Positions 8,411 through 17,210 of a stretch of 35,395 nucleotides of DNA are shown here, piece after piece. The stretch covers positions 1-35,395 of the forward strand of contig QCIZ01000016.1 in NCBI GenBank assembly GCA_003216375.1, written 5' to 3'. The DNA comes from Prochlorococcus sp. AG-402-O21 (GTDB lineage: Bacteria > Cyanobacteriota > Cyanobacteriia > PCC-6307 > Cyanobiaceae). Each line of letters begins with the position of its first letter. The stretch's first letter is position 1. The position numbers and the translations under genes are program-made. The notes below the pieces were generated by a model. That model saw nothing but the letters and a program-made list of their open reading frames with translations, made no database searches and was not told where the DNA came from.

Positions 8411-9316
8411 TTATTTATTACTCTCATTTAGGCTGCTGGCCCAATGAAGTTTTTGAGTGATAGTTTTATAATAAGAAAGATTTTCATCTAAAATTATTAT
8501 TAAGGTTGAATGATTTGATTTCTTTATTAAGCATGTATCATTAGCTTCAATTAGACATCCACTCGATCCATCTAACCATAACTTTACTTTTTGCTTCTTT
8601 TCTCTTATTGGTTTTATTACTAATTGAGACTCAGGAGGAACCACAATTGGTCTACTCGCCAGGCTCATAGGACAAATGGCGCTAACGATTATCGCATCTA
8701 ATGAAGGGTGGATTATTGGTCCTCCTGCTGCCATAGAGTAAGCAGTAGAACCTGTTGGCGTCGAAAATATAAGTCCATCCCCCTTGTATTTGTCCACTGC
8801 TTCGCCATCTATTTCAAGCTCAAGACTACATGTTGGTGCGATTTCGTCTGTACAAGATCTTATATAAAAATCATTTAGAGCAAAAAATGATCTTTTAATT
8901 GTGTTTTTATGATTATTCTCTTCTTTAAATACAGTGGCTTCAAGCATCATTCTTTTTTGTATGTTAAAGCTATTATTTGAAACTCTTTCCCAAAAATTCG
9001 CTTGCTTTAAGATATGACGGTCGTGTGTCAAAAAGCCTAGATTCCCTCCAACATTGAAACTTAAAATAGGTATGTTTTTTTGGGATAAAAATCTGGCGGC
9101 CCTTAAAACTGTTCCATCACCTCCTAAAACAAGAGCAATTTCCGGTAATATCTCAGAGACTGAAAATAATTGATTTATATTATTGGTTTCATTACTTATT
9201 TCTGAAAATAAAACTTTTTTTCCATAACCTTCAATTATTTTTTTACAATTTAAGGTTTCCTTATATGCAGTATCGCTATCTGATCTATATAAGATCCAGA
9301 TCAGATTTGTTGTCAT
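8411..9316 (-). CDS. ppnK: NAD kinase
   Basis: 301 residues. NAD kinase phosphorylates NAD to NADP. The GGDGT motif (65-69) followed by VLRAAR, the nearby NVGGNLGFLT (88-97), and DGLIFSTPTGSTAYSMAAGG in the second half are the catalytic and nucleotide-binding signatures. Cyanobacteria usually have two NAD kinases; this one is 9 bases downstream of ndhE on the same strand. Its position at the end of the ndhA-I-G-E cluster suggests co-expression of the NADP(H) pool with the NDH-1 complex. ATG start at 9316. Confidence 0.95.
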   Translation of the reverse strand: MTTNLIWILYRSDSDTAYKETLNCKKIIEGYGKKVLFSEISNETNNINQLFSVSEILPEIALVLGGDGTVLRAARFLSQKNIPILSFNVGGNLGFLTHDRHILKQANFWERVSNNSFNIQKRMMLEATVFKEENNHKNTIKRSFFALNDFYIRSCTDEIAPTCSLELEIDGEAVDKYKGDGLIFSTPTGSTAYSMAAGGPIIHPSLDAIIVSAICPMSLASRPIVVPPESQLVIKPIREKKQKVKLWLDGSSGCLIEANDTCLIKKSNHSTLIIILDENLSYYKTITQKLHWASSLNESNK

Positions 9317-9325
9317 AGATAATAA

Positions 9326-9655
9326 CTACCATTTAAGTAGATTAAAACTTTCCATATCAATTGTAACTCTATTTCTATACAATGAAAGTAGTATCGCTAG
9401 TCCAACAGCCGCCTCGGCCGCTGCTACTGTGATAACAAAAATTGAAAATACTTGTCCTCTAATTATTGATCCGTCTATATAGGATGAAAAACTCATAAGA
9501 TTTATATTAACCGCGTTTAACATTAATTCAATACTCATTAAAACTCGTACAGCATTTCGACTATTTATTAATCCCCAGACACCTGTGCAGAAGAGAAATG
9601 CAGCAACTATAAGATATGCCTGAAGAGGTACTGGCCCAATAGAATTTTCTAACAT
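9326..9655 (-). CDS. ndhE: NAD(P)H-quinone oxidoreductase subunit 4L (NdhE)
   Basis: 109 residues with three membrane helices; NuoK/NdhE homologue. The pattern [27 protein letters not shown] contains the conserved membrane glutamate of helix 2 (SIELMLN), and [20 protein letters not shown] carries the second one in helix 3. Both take part in proton transfer in the membrane arm of NDH-1. It lies between ndhG (34 bases upstream) and the NAD kinase gene on the same strand. Confidence 0.96.
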   Translation of the reverse strand: MLENSIGPVPLQAYLIVAAFLFCTGVWGLINSRNAVRVLMSIELMLNAVNINLMSFSSYIDGSIIRGQVFSIFVITVAAAEAAVGLAILLSLYRNRVTIDMESFNLLKW

Positions 9656-9689
9656 ATTTAGTAAGTAAATTTTATATATATAATTAAAT

Positions 9690-10292
9690 TCATTTTAAAC
9701 TATTTTCGGAAAGAAGAGGAATTTTCTTATTAATTAAGGACTTTTTATTCTTGAAATCATTGATATCACCTGTTGAAATTGATATATCTCTTCTTGCTAA
9801 TACAATAGCTCCGATCATAGCCATTAATAATAAAATCGAAGCAAGTTCAAAAGGTAATAAATAATCAGTAAATAGATGTTCACCAATTCTCTCAGTTGCT
9901 TCTTCCCCAATAGAGGTTGGTCCAGGTAAGTTCCATTTAGTGGTAATACTAACCCGCAATAATAAAATCAATAAACCACCACAGACTCCACCAGATATCA
10001 ACTTTCTAGTTTTAAGGCCTTTAATTGGTTTTAACTTTTCTTTTTTATTAACCAACATAATTGCAAATAATATCAAAACATTTACAGCTCCTACATATAC
10101 AAGAATCTGAGCTGCAGCGACAAAACTAGCATTTAGTAAAAGATATAAACCTGCTACAGCCATAAATACTCCGCCTAATAAAAATGCTGAGTAAACAATA
10201 TTTTCTAACAAAACAACTGCCAAACTTCCAGAAACTATGACAGCACTAAGAATTAAAAAGCATATTAATTCTGTTGAATAAGCGATATTCAT
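9690..10292 (-). CDS. ndhG: NAD(P)H-quinone oxidoreductase subunit 6 (NdhG)
   Basis: 200 residues, five membrane helices, NuoJ/NdhG family. Helix 3 reads [26 protein letters not shown], the family's conserved pi-bulge helix with the YVGAVNVL signature. A hydrophilic C-terminal tail of about 35 residues follows the last helix. The ATG overlaps the ndhI stop (TAATG), which indicates translational coupling. It is a membrane-arm subunit near the quinone site of NDH-1. Confidence 0.95.
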   Translation of the reverse strand: MNIAYSTELICFLILSAVIVSGSLAVVLLENIVYSAFLLGGVFMAVAGLYLLLNASFVAAAQILVYVGAVNVLILFAIMLVNKKEKLKPIKGLKTRKLISGGVCGGLLILLLRVSITTKWNLPGPTSIGEEATERIGEHLFTDYLLPFELASILLLMAMIGAIVLARRDISISTGDINDFKNKKSLINKKIPLLSENSLK

Positions 10293-10945
10293 TAATTAGT
10301 AGAATTTAATTTATTTGGAACAATATTGGAGGAATTATTATTATCTTCTTCTTGAGACTTATCTGCTTGTAGTTCTTTTATGATCTGAGTTGGTAGTTTG
10401 CCTGCTCTTTTTTGGTTCGCAGGTAATTCATGAGGGTCCATTATGCCTTCGGGCAAATATGCTAATTCTCTGAGAGGCCTAACAGATGGGTCTGAAGTTA
10501 CACTTGTTGGTAGTCTTCCAAGAGCAACATTATCGTAATTAAGGCTATGTCTATCAAATGAAGCTAGTTCATATTCTTCTGTCATTGATAAACAATTTGT
10601 AGGGCAATACTCAACGCAATTTCCACAAAAAATACATGCACCAAAGTCAATAGAATAATTTCTCAATTCTTTTTTCTTAGTTTCTTTATTCATTACCCAA
10701 TCAACAACTGGAAGATTGATTGGACAGACCCTTACACAAACCTCACAAGCAATACACTTGTCAAATTCATAATGAATCCTTCCTCTGTAACGCTCAGATG
10801 GAATTAGCTTTTCGTAAGGATATTGAACCGTTACAGGTCTTCGACGCATGTGGTCGAATGTGACGCCAAGTCCATCAACTAAATATTTCGCTGCACTAAC
10901 TGCTTCTTTAGTGTAGTCGGCAACTTTTTCAAGGAAACCAAGCAT
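10292..10945 (-). CDS. ndhI: NAD(P)H-quinone oxidoreductase subunit I (NdhI, 2x[4Fe-4S])
   Basis: 217 residues. Two ferredoxin-type cluster motifs are intact: cysteines 64, 67, 70, 74 and 104, 107, 110, 114, which ligate the two 4Fe-4S centres that pass electrons along the peripheral arm of NDH-1 to the quinone. The N-terminus has an amphipathic region ([20 protein letters not shown]) typical of the family. The last 40 residues form a low-complexity, asparagine- and glutamate-rich tail. A TATAAT box and a GTAN8TAC palindrome lie in the 111 bases upstream, so the gene may have its own promoter in addition to read-through from ndhA. Confidence 0.97.
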   Translation of the reverse strand: MLGFLEKVADYTKEAVSAAKYLVDGLGVTFDHMRRRPVTVQYPYEKLIPSERYRGRIHYEFDKCIACEVCVRVCPINLPVVDWVMNKETKKKELRNYSIDFGACIFCGNCVEYCPTNCLSMTEEYELASFDRHSLNYDNVALGRLPTSVTSDPSVRPLRELAYLPEGIMDPHELPANQKRAGKLPTQIIKELQADKSQEEDNNNSSNIVPNKLNSTN

Positions 10946-10983
10946 ATTAAATTTGCTGCCGGCGGCCTCTAATTACAATACTC

Positions 10984-10989
10984 ATTATA
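10984..10989 (-). promoter_or_regulatory. candidate -10 box for ndhI-G-E
   Basis: On the minus strand this reads TATAAT, the consensus sigma-70 -10 hexamer, 38 bases before the ndhI ATG. No good TTGACA lies 17 bases upstream of it (that position reads CTACAT), so any promoter would be extended or activator-dependent. A palindromic GTAN8TAC overlaps the -35 region. This is sequence-only inference. Confidence 0.35.
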
Positions 10990-11002
10990 CAGTTTTTTTC
11001 AA

Positions 11003-11016
11003 GTAAATGTAGGTAC
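11003..11016. promoter_or_regulatory. NtcA-type palindrome GTAN8TAC in the ndhA-ndhI gap
   Basis: The bases read GTA, eight bases, TAC, which matches the core NtcA binding consensus. It is 13 bases from the candidate -10 box, too close for a classical class II NtcA activation site (about 22 bases), so if bound it would more likely interfere with transcription. About eight such matches are expected by chance in 35 kb, so the match alone is weak. Confidence 0.2.
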
Positions 11017-11056
11017 TTTTACTTAAAAAAAAACTAGTGATTGTGTTGCATTTCTT

Positions 11057-12175
11057 TTATCCGCCAAAAGTAATGGGAAATGCCAATTTAAGTGAAGCAG
11101 TTACGAGTAAATTGACCAATGAAATAGGTAAAAGAAACTTCCATCCTAAATCAAGTAGTTGATCAATTCGAACTCTTGGAGTAGTCCATCTCAATAAAAT
11201 TGCTAAAAAAACCAGTAAATAAGCCTTCAGAATTGTCATAACAATTCCAATAGAAGCAGCAATAATTTGAACTAATGGATTATCAATTGAAAGACCTATC
11301 AAAGATGAAAACCAATCAATTGAGATAGGAAATCCCCACCCTCCAAGGTAGAGAACGGAAACAAGTAAAGCAGATAAAACAAGATTTATGTATCCAGCCA
11401 AGTAAAACAGAGCAAATTTCATACCTGCATACTCAGTCTGATAACCAGCGACAAGTTCTTCTTCTGCCTCAGGTAAATCAAAAGGTAGTCTCTCGCATTC
11501 AGCTAATGCACAGATCCAAAAAATTACAAAACCCACAGGTTGTCGCCAAATGTTCCAGCTAAGAAAACCCGCAGTATTTTGTTGCTCAACTATATCGACA
11601 GTACTCAATGAATTGCTCATCATAACTATTGCCAAAACCGCTAGCGCTAGTGGAATCTCATAACTAATTGATTGAGCGGCAGCTCTAAGTCCACCTAGCA
11701 AAGAATATTTATTATTTGAAGAGTAGCCACTCATTAGTAGACCAATAGGTTGAATACTACTTAGAGCAATCCATAAAAAGATTCCTATGCCTACATTGCT
11801 TATTAAAAGATTTTGACCAAAAGGAACAATTAACCAAGATAGAATTACAGGAACTAATACCAATATTGGACCAACTGTAAAAAGAACGCTGTCTGCTCTT
11901 GCGGGAATAATGTCTTCTTTTACTAAAAGTTTCAAACCGTCAGCCATTGGCTGAAGAATTCCAAGTGCACCTGCATATTCAGGCCCAATTCTTTGTTGAG
12001 CTGCTGCAGAAATTTTTCGTTCAAGCCAAACTGTTACTAATACACCAATCACAGCTGAAACCAATACTAAAAGCATTGGAAGAGGGATCCATAAAAGATG
12101 TGCTAATTCATGAGATAAACCAAGGTTTTGAACACCTTGGGTAAAACTCATCTCAAGGTCTATACCTGAATTCAC
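11057..12175 (-). CDS. ndhA: NAD(P)H-quinone oxidoreductase subunit 1 (NdhA)
   Basis: 372 residues, eight or nine membrane helices; NuoH/NdhA family, forming the quinone chamber at the junction of the two arms of NDH-1. Seen: [23 protein letters not shown] (the conserved ERK-QRxGP region), [18 protein letters not shown], and [20 protein letters not shown] with the acidic loop that shapes the quinone site. The start is GTG at 12175. First gene of the ndhA-I-G-E cluster, 75 bases downstream of gltA on the same strand; I see no clear terminator between them. Confidence 0.97.
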   Translation of the reverse strand: MNSGIDLEMSFTQGVQNLGLSHELAHLLWIPLPMLLVLVSAVIGVLVTVWLERKISAAAQQRIGPEYAGALGILQPMADGLKLLVKEDIIPARADSVLFTVGPILVLVPVILSWLIVPFGQNLLISNVGIGIFLWIALSSIQPIGLLMSGYSSNNKYSLLGGLRAAAQSISYEIPLALAVLAIVMMSNSLSTVDIVEQQNTAGFLSWNIWRQPVGFVIFWICALAECERLPFDLPEAEEELVAGYQTEYAGMKFALFYLAGYINLVLSALLVSVLYLGGWGFPISIDWFSSLIGLSIDNPLVQIIAASIGIVMTILKAYLLVFLAILLRWTTPRVRIDQLLDLGWKFLLPISLVNLLVTASLKLAFPITFGG

Positions 12176-12250
12176 TTCTGATATTTAATCTAATAATAAG
12201 GTTAGTGTAATTTTGAATTAATTTTAAATTCGAAAAAAATAAATTTCAAA

Positions 12251-13378
12251 TTATCTGCTCTCAAGAGGCTGCCAATTTCTAATTTTTGCTCCTTCATAAA
12301 TTTGTGATGGTCTGAAAATTCTATTTGCTCCAAGTTGCTCTCTCCAGTGAGCCAACCAACCAGCAACTCTGGAAATCGCAAAAACAGGTGTAAACAAATC
12401 TCGAGGAATACCTAGCTTTCGGTAAACAAGTCCAGAATAAAAGTCAACATTTGGGAATATACCTTTCGGCCCCAGCTTGGAAATAGCCTCTTCTTCGAGT
12501 GCTTTTGCTACTTCATACATTTCATCTTTACCAAATTCCAAGAAAAGTTCTTCTGCGAAGGCTTGTAAAATTGTTGCTCTAGGGTCTTTGACACGATACT
12601 CCCTGTGCCCAAAGCCCATGATTTTCCTTTTCTTTGCAATTGCATCATTGAGGAATGAAGTGGCTCTATCAGGTCTTCCAATCTCTTCTAGCATTGCTAT
12701 CACATCTTCATTGGCCCCTCCATGAAGAGGTCCAGCTAATGTACCAACGGCAGATGCCACGACAGCATAAGGATCAGTGAGTGTGCTTGCAGTTACTCTT
12801 GCGCTAAATGTACTTGCGTTGAGGCTGTGCTCGGCATGAAGGATTAAACATCTGTCAAAAACTCTTGCTGCAAGAGGATTTGGTTCCCTCTCAGTCAGCA
12901 TGTATAGGAAATTGGAGGAATAAGGTAAATCATCCTGAGGTTGAATGGGATCATCTCCTTTTCTTATTTGCTCAAAAGCAGCCACCATAGTTGGAATTTT
13001 TGCAATTAACCTCACTACTGCGTCGTAGATATATTTTGGATCATCAATTGCTCTTCGAGAATAAAAAAGACCCAGCGATGCTGCACTTGCCTGTAGAGCA
13101 TCCATAGGATGCCCAGATTCTGGAAAACACTTCAACATATCTCTAATTCGAAAGCTAACTCGTCTGTGCATTTGAACGTCTTCTTCAAATTTTCGGAGCT
13201 CTTTTGGAGTAGGAAGTTCACCCCATATCAATAAAAAAGCAGTCTCTAGAAAACTACTTTTTTGGGCTAGTTCAGATATTGGATAACCTCTGTAATTAAG
13301 CTTTCCTTCTGACCCATCGATTTCACATATTCCTGATTTCGTTACAGGAACTCCTTCTAAGCCTGGTTTCAGAACCAA
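12251..13378 (-). CDS. gltA: citrate synthase
   Basis: 375 residues from the TTG at 13378, the usual size for the smaller bacterial citrate synthases. It condenses acetyl-CoA and oxaloacetate, feeding 2-oxoglutarate synthesis for nitrogen assimilation. Catalytic residues are seen at His219 (GPLHGGANE), His258 (GFGHREY) and Asp312 (NVDFYSG), with HAEHSLNASTF upstream. The start is doubtful: the TTG has no Shine-Dalgarno, whereas a strong one (TAGGAG, 13417-13422) sits 8 bases before an in-frame ATA at 13408, which would add 10 residues. No ATG or GTG exists in that extension. An upstream hairpin (13438-13470) separates it from the DUF3352 gene. Confidence 0.95.
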   Translation of the reverse strand: MVLKPGLEGVPVTKSGICEIDGSEGKLNYRGYPISELAQKSSFLETAFLLIWGELPTPKELRKFEEDVQMHRRVSFRIRDMLKCFPESGHPMDALQASAASLGLFYSRRAIDDPKYIYDAVVRLIAKIPTMVAAFEQIRKGDDPIQPQDDLPYSSNFLYMLTEREPNPLAARVFDRCLILHAEHSLNASTFSARVTASTLTDPYAVVASAVGTLAGPLHGGANEDVIAMLEEIGRPDRATSFLNDAIAKKRKIMGFGHREYRVKDPRATILQAFAEELFLEFGKDEMYEVAKALEEEAISKLGPKGIFPNVDFYSGLVYRKLGIPRDLFTPVFAISRVAGWLAHWREQLGANRIFRPSQIYEGAKIRNWQPLESR

Positions 13379-13416
13379 ATTTGTTGTTTTTTCTTGTTCG
13401 TTATCTATGGCTTTAG

Positions 13417-13422
13417 CTCCTA
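13417..13422 (-). promoter_or_regulatory. strong Shine-Dalgarno upstream of gltA, pointing to an ATA codon
   Basis: Minus strand TAGGAG, then 8 bases, then ATA (13408-13406) in frame with gltA. The TTG taken as start is 38 bases beyond the Shine-Dalgarno. No ATG, GTG or TTG lies at the normal spacing. Either an AUA start is used or the site serves something else, such as a standby site. Confidence 0.4.
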
Positions 13423-13437
13423 CAAAATAATTTTTCT

Positions 13438-13470
13438 GTTCAAAAGGAAAATTATTTTTTCCTTTTGAAC
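13438..13470. terminator. perfect 14-bp inverted repeat, probable transcription terminator
   Basis: Left arm 13438-13451 (GTTCAAAAGGAAAA), loop TTATT, right arm 13457-13470, with no mismatch. It lies 62 bases past the DUF3352 stop and 60 bases before gltA, both on the minus strand, so it most likely ends the DUF3352 transcript. There is no long T tract after the stem on the minus strand, so it is not a textbook intrinsic terminator. Confidence 0.55.
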
Positions 13471-13531
13471 TTCATTTTATAGAATTAACCTAGCTGGTAA
13501 ATATAATACTTTCAACTTTTTATTAACTTGG

Positions 13532-15097
13532 TTATAAGTTGATTTTAAATTTAACGAAATCCGGATAATTAATTGTAGGTGATGCAACCGATATATCAAT
13601 GTTCTTAGGAAAATCTAATTTATTTCCTAGCATCGTTCTCAGTAAGATATATGGATAAAAGTTATTTAAAAATACTTCAGTTTTCTCTTTCCCTAAGTGT
13701 ATTCTGATGATTTCATTAAAGTCGTTGATTTCTTCTGCACTATCATTATTGTAAATATTATCTGCCAGATAATCTTCCTTAGCAAAATTTGAAATAGATG
13801 ACAGATTTTGACTCCAAAGATATATATCCTTATTCTCTTGAATAATTGCCTCAATACTTTCTTTTAACTCAACTCTTTCATTCTCAATTGTAGTAAATTT
13901 TGACCAAATTTCTAGATTCTTATTTTGAAAATCAAGATTTGAACTTTTAAATTTGTCTTGTTTCAAGATATCATCGATCTCTTTTTTATTAGTATCTGAT
14001 TTGTTCGTCAAAGTTAACCAATCTTTATCGTTTAGCCAAATTAAATTTCCTGCAGTATTTTGAAGAATGATTTTGAAAAAATTAGAATAATCAGTTTTTA
14101 TTGCGTTTTGAATAACTGATTTTACTACCTTTTGAAAAGGATGTTTTGAATTTGTTCCGAAATATTTTTTAGGGTTATCAATTAATATATAGTCATTAAA
14201 TGATTGCAATTGTTTTTCTTTATCAATCAAATAATAGCTGAGACCATTACCTATATTGTCTTGCTTAATATCAAAAGAAAGAATCCCCTCTATAGATAAT
14301 TGTTGATTTTCAACGTTTATTGCTGAAATTAATTTGTTTGCTTTATTCAATTCAAAAATATCTTTTTCCTGACCTATTAGGTCAAAAATTTTATTTGGAG
14401 ACGTTTCAAATAATAAAATACCATCATTAAGATTATCTTTTAACTTTATATCTTTATACTTTTCTTTTGTGCTTAATTTGTTCATTCCTATTTTATTGAT
14501 TGACAATTTTAGTATTTCTGGGTTGGATGAAACAAGGATATGATTTTTATCATTCAAAAAGTAAATTGATTGATTTGAATTAATTATTTTTGATTTTGAG
14601 ATATTTAATTTATTAGAGTAATCAAAATTTTCATTATCATTTTTTTCTATTGAAATTGTTTCTAATACATCTTTGGGATTTAAAGTTTTGTTTATATCTA
14701 AAACCATAAGCCAATCATCAAGAGAATGATTTTTTGTATTAAATAATGCAAAGCTTCCGTATTCTCCAACCCATTTTGAGATATCTCTTTCAAAATCAAG
14801 ACTTATTAATTTTAAGGAAGAATCTCTGATTAAACTTGCTTTTTTACTAGTAATATTTTTATTTTTTTTTCCTTGGGAACTCTCTAAATAACTTGATAGA
14901 ATTGTTGGATTTATTTTCCAGTGAAAAACTAGTTCAGCACTTTCTGGTATATATTTTGCGGAAATTGGAGCACTATAAGAAGTTTGATTTAACTGACTAA
15001 CTTCAATAATATTTTTATGACGCCAAATGTATATTCCTATTAAAAATGATGTAATGATGATCCCAGATATTAGAAAATATGATAGACGTGATTTCAT
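13532..15097 (-). CDS. DUF3352 family protein, N-terminally membrane anchored
   Basis: 521 residues. Residues about 7-26 form one hydrophobic helix (LISGIIITSFLIGIYIW) followed by a long hydrophilic part, so an uncleaved anchor with the bulk outside the cytoplasm or in the thylakoid lumen is likely. ISAKYIPESAELVFHWKINP is the N-terminal pattern I associate with cyanobacterial DUF3352 proteins; function unknown. The sequence is unusually rich in Lys, Asn, Ile and Ser and the DNA is visibly more AT-rich than neighbours such as trpB or gltA, which suggests relaxed constraint rather than transfer. It diverges from the rhodanese gene and precedes a strong hairpin. Confidence 0.7.
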   Translation of the reverse strand: MKSRLSYFLISGIIITSFLIGIYIWRHKNIIEVSQLNQTSYSAPISAKYIPESAELVFHWKINPTILSSYLESSQGKKNKNITSKKASLIRDSSLKLISLDFERDISKWVGEYGSFALFNTKNHSLDDWLMVLDINKTLNPKDVLETISIEKNDNENFDYSNKLNISKSKIINSNQSIYFLNDKNHILVSSNPEILKLSINKIGMNKLSTKEKYKDIKLKDNLNDGILLFETSPNKIFDLIGQEKDIFELNKANKLISAINVENQQLSIEGILSFDIKQDNIGNGLSYYLIDKEKQLQSFNDYILIDNPKKYFGTNSKHPFQKVVKSVIQNAIKTDYSNFFKIILQNTAGNLIWLNDKDWLTLTNKSDTNKKEIDDILKQDKFKSSNLDFQNKNLEIWSKFTTIENERVELKESIEAIIQENKDIYLWSQNLSSISNFAKEDYLADNIYNNDSAEEINDFNEIIRIHLGKEKTEVFLNNFYPYILLRTMLGNKLDFPKNIDISVASPTINYPDFVKFKINL

Positions 15098-15173
15098 TTC
15101 TTATTATTTGTGCATTTGCATATTTTCTGAGCTTTGATGTGAGAAAGTTTAGTCTTTACTTTGAATTTTAATT

Positions 15174-15530
15174 ATGAATCAGCATATTCCTTTAAATATA
15201 TCTCCAAAAGAGTTAAAAAAATTATTAGATGATGATTCTTCTCAAAAACCATTCATTGTAGATGTGAGGGAAGACGATGAAATTACTATTGCTTCATTTT
15301 CTTTTTCAGTATTGCATCTACCTTTAAGTAAGGCTTCAAACTGGTCAGGGAAAATAGAAGAACTTCTACCTAAGGATGCTCCTATTGTTGTCGTCTGCCA
15401 TGCAGGTGTAAGAAGTCTCAATTTTGGTATTTGGCTACTTGAGCAAGGAATCAGAAAAAACGTTTGGAACCTTGTAGGTGGAATCGATGCTTGGAGTAGT
15501 GATGTGGATCAATCTGTCCCAAGGTACTAA
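15174..15530 (+). CDS. single-domain rhodanese-like protein
   Basis: 118 residues covering one rhodanese domain. The active-site loop is VVCHAGVRS with Cys75, and the N-terminal signature FIVDVRE (27-33) is intact, so a persulfide-forming sulfurtransferase is likely. Free-standing proteins of this size move sulfane sulfur between partners; the target is unknown. The gene ends 11 bases from the convergent trpB and starts 76 bases from the divergent DUF3352 gene. Confidence 0.88.
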   Translation: MNQHIPLNISPKELKKLLDDDSSQKPFIVDVREDDEITIASFSFSVLHLPLSKASNWSGKIEELLPKDAPIVVVCHAGVRSLNFGIWLLEQGIRKNVWNLVGGIDAWSSDVDQSVPRY

Positions 15531-15541
15531 TGGTTCTCAAT

Positions 15542-16795
15542 TTATATTTTTGATCCTAATTTTTCCGCAACTGTATTGACATCTTTATCTCCTCTGCCAG
15601 AGCAGTTAATTACTATTTCGGAATTATTATTAAGAGTGGGGCAAAGTTTCTCGAGATATGCAAATGCATGAGAAGTTTCGAGAGCAGGGATAATCCCTTC
15701 TAGTTGACTAACCAATTGCAGAGCTTCTATGGCTTCACTATCGGTAACAGCTGCATATTCAGCGCGTCCAATTTCTTTTAAGTAACTATGCTCTGGCCCT
15801 ACACCTGGATAATCAAGACCTGCGCTAATGGAATGGGCCTCTTCAACCTGACCATCTTTGTCCTGTAGTAAGAGACTCATGGCTCCATGAAGAACTCCTA
15901 TCCTTCCTTGAGTAATTGTTGCTGCATGTCGACCAGTTTCAACTCCATCCCCAGCAGCTTCAACTCCAATCATGCGTACACTTTTGTCTTCAACAAAAGG
16001 ATGGAAAAGCCCCATCGCATTCGATCCGCCACCAACACAAGCTAAAAGAACATCGGGAGACCTCCCAAAAGCTTGGTTACATTGTTGCTTTGTTTCTTCT
16101 CCAATCACTGCGTGAAAATCTCTGACCAGCATTGGATATGGATGTGGACCTGCAACTGATCCGAGAATATAGTGGGTCGATTCAACATTAGTAACCCAAT
16201 CTCGAATAGCTTCGCTTGTTGCATCTTTTAGTGTTGCAGTTCCACTTGTTACTGGTCTGACTGAGGCTCCAAGCAATTGCATTCGAAAAACGTTTAATGC
16301 CTGTCTTCGCATATCTTCTTTCCCCATATAAATAACGCATTCCAATCCAAAACGAGCGCACACTGTCGCAGTCGCAACTCCATGTTGACCCGCTCCGGTT
16401 TCAGCAATAATTCTTTTTTTTCCCATCCTTATGGCAAGAAGGGCTTGCCCAAGTGCATTATTTATTTTGTGAGCACCTGTGTGATTTAAATCTTCTCTTT
16501 TAAGCCAAATCCGTGGTCCTTTTGATGTATTTTTTCTGTAATGTTCAGTTAATCTTTTAGCTTCATATAGAGGAGTGGATCTTCCAACGTAAGTTTTTAA
16601 TAGATGATTAAGTTCTGAATTGAATGAAGAATCGTTCCATGCTTCCTTGGCAGCTTGCTCTAATTCAATAAGGGCAGGTATTAAAGTTTCTGGAACATAT
16701 TGGCCTCCGTATTTACCAAAACGACCAAGAGCATTTGGCCTTATTAATGGAGATAAATCCGAATCTTTAAATTTTTTTGGGAGTGTACCTGTCAC
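15542..16795 (-). CDS. trpB: tryptophan synthase beta chain
   Basis: 417 residues. It joins indole and serine to make tryptophan with PLP. The PLP lysine is Lys110 in [13 protein letters not shown]; the phosphate-binding loop [10 protein letters not shown] lies near residue 257; [10 protein letters not shown] near the N-terminus is typical. Cyanobacterial trp genes are dispersed, and trpA is not in the window. Start GTG at 16795, 39 bases from the divergent SUI1-type gene, so both promoters must lie in or near this short gap. Confidence 0.97.
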   Translation of the reverse strand: MTGTLPKKFKDSDLSPLIRPNALGRFGKYGGQYVPETLIPALIELEQAAKEAWNDSSFNSELNHLLKTYVGRSTPLYEAKRLTEHYRKNTSKGPRIWLKREDLNHTGAHKINNALGQALLAIRMGKKRIIAETGAGQHGVATATVCARFGLECVIYMGKEDMRRQALNVFRMQLLGASVRPVTSGTATLKDATSEAIRDWVTNVESTHYILGSVAGPHPYPMLVRDFHAVIGEETKQQCNQAFGRSPDVLLACVGGGSNAMGLFHPFVEDKSVRMIGVEAAGDGVETGRHAATITQGRIGVLHGAMSLLLQDKDGQVEEAHSISAGLDYPGVGPEHSYLKEIGRAEYAAVTDSEAIEALQLVSQLEGIIPALETSHAFAYLEKLCPTLNNNSEIVINCSGRGDKDVNTVAEKLGSKI

Positions 16796-16834
16796 CTTAG
16801 ATTAATAAGATAGTTACCAGCCAAAAGAGAGAAA

Positions 16835-17158
16835 ATGTCCAAAGGAGGCTGGAGTGAATTTAATGACCCTCTTAAGAGAATAGAGAATGACACTCAAAAT
16901 AGTGTTACTCCTAAAGGAAAGCGACAAGTTCGTCTCGAAAGAACTCGATCTGGAAAGAAAGGAAAACTTGTTACTGTTATTAAAGGACTTGAATTAAAGC
17001 AAGTAGAGGCAAAAAAAATTCTTAAGAATCTAAAAATAGCTTGCGGAACAGGAGGAGCTTTGAAAGGTGATTTTTTAGAGTTACAAGGAGATCAAATATC
17101 AAAAGCTCAAGAATTTCTTTTTAAGGAGGGGTTTAGGCCAAAACAGAGTGGAGGTTAA
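16835..17158 (+). CDS. SUI1/YciH family translation factor
   Basis: 107 residues. The C-terminal two thirds match the SUI1/eIF1 fold: VTVIKGLELKQVEAKKILKNLK, then CGTGGALKGDFLELQGDQ with the conserved GTGG loop. Bacterial YciH is thought to act on initiation fidelity at non-canonical starts and in stress; the role in cyanobacteria is not established. The basic N-terminal region (KGKRQVRLERTRSGKKGK) fits ribosome binding. It is 52 bases upstream of cysC on the same strand. Confidence 0.88.
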   Translation: MSKGGWSEFNDPLKRIENDTQNSVTPKGKRQVRLERTRSGKKGKLVTVIKGLELKQVEAKKILKNLKIACGTGGALKGDFLELQGDQISKAQEFLFKEGFRPKQSGG

Positions 17159-17210
17159 GAATAAACTGTGTCGATCAGCATGGAGAATAGTAAACAATTA
17201 GTCTGAATTC

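Noticed and set aside
11001-11024. AAGTAAA/TTTACTT inverted repeat in the ndhA-ndhI gap
   Set aside because: Only 7 A-T-rich pairs with a 10-nt loop; the T tract lies before the stem on the transcribed strand, opposite to a terminator.
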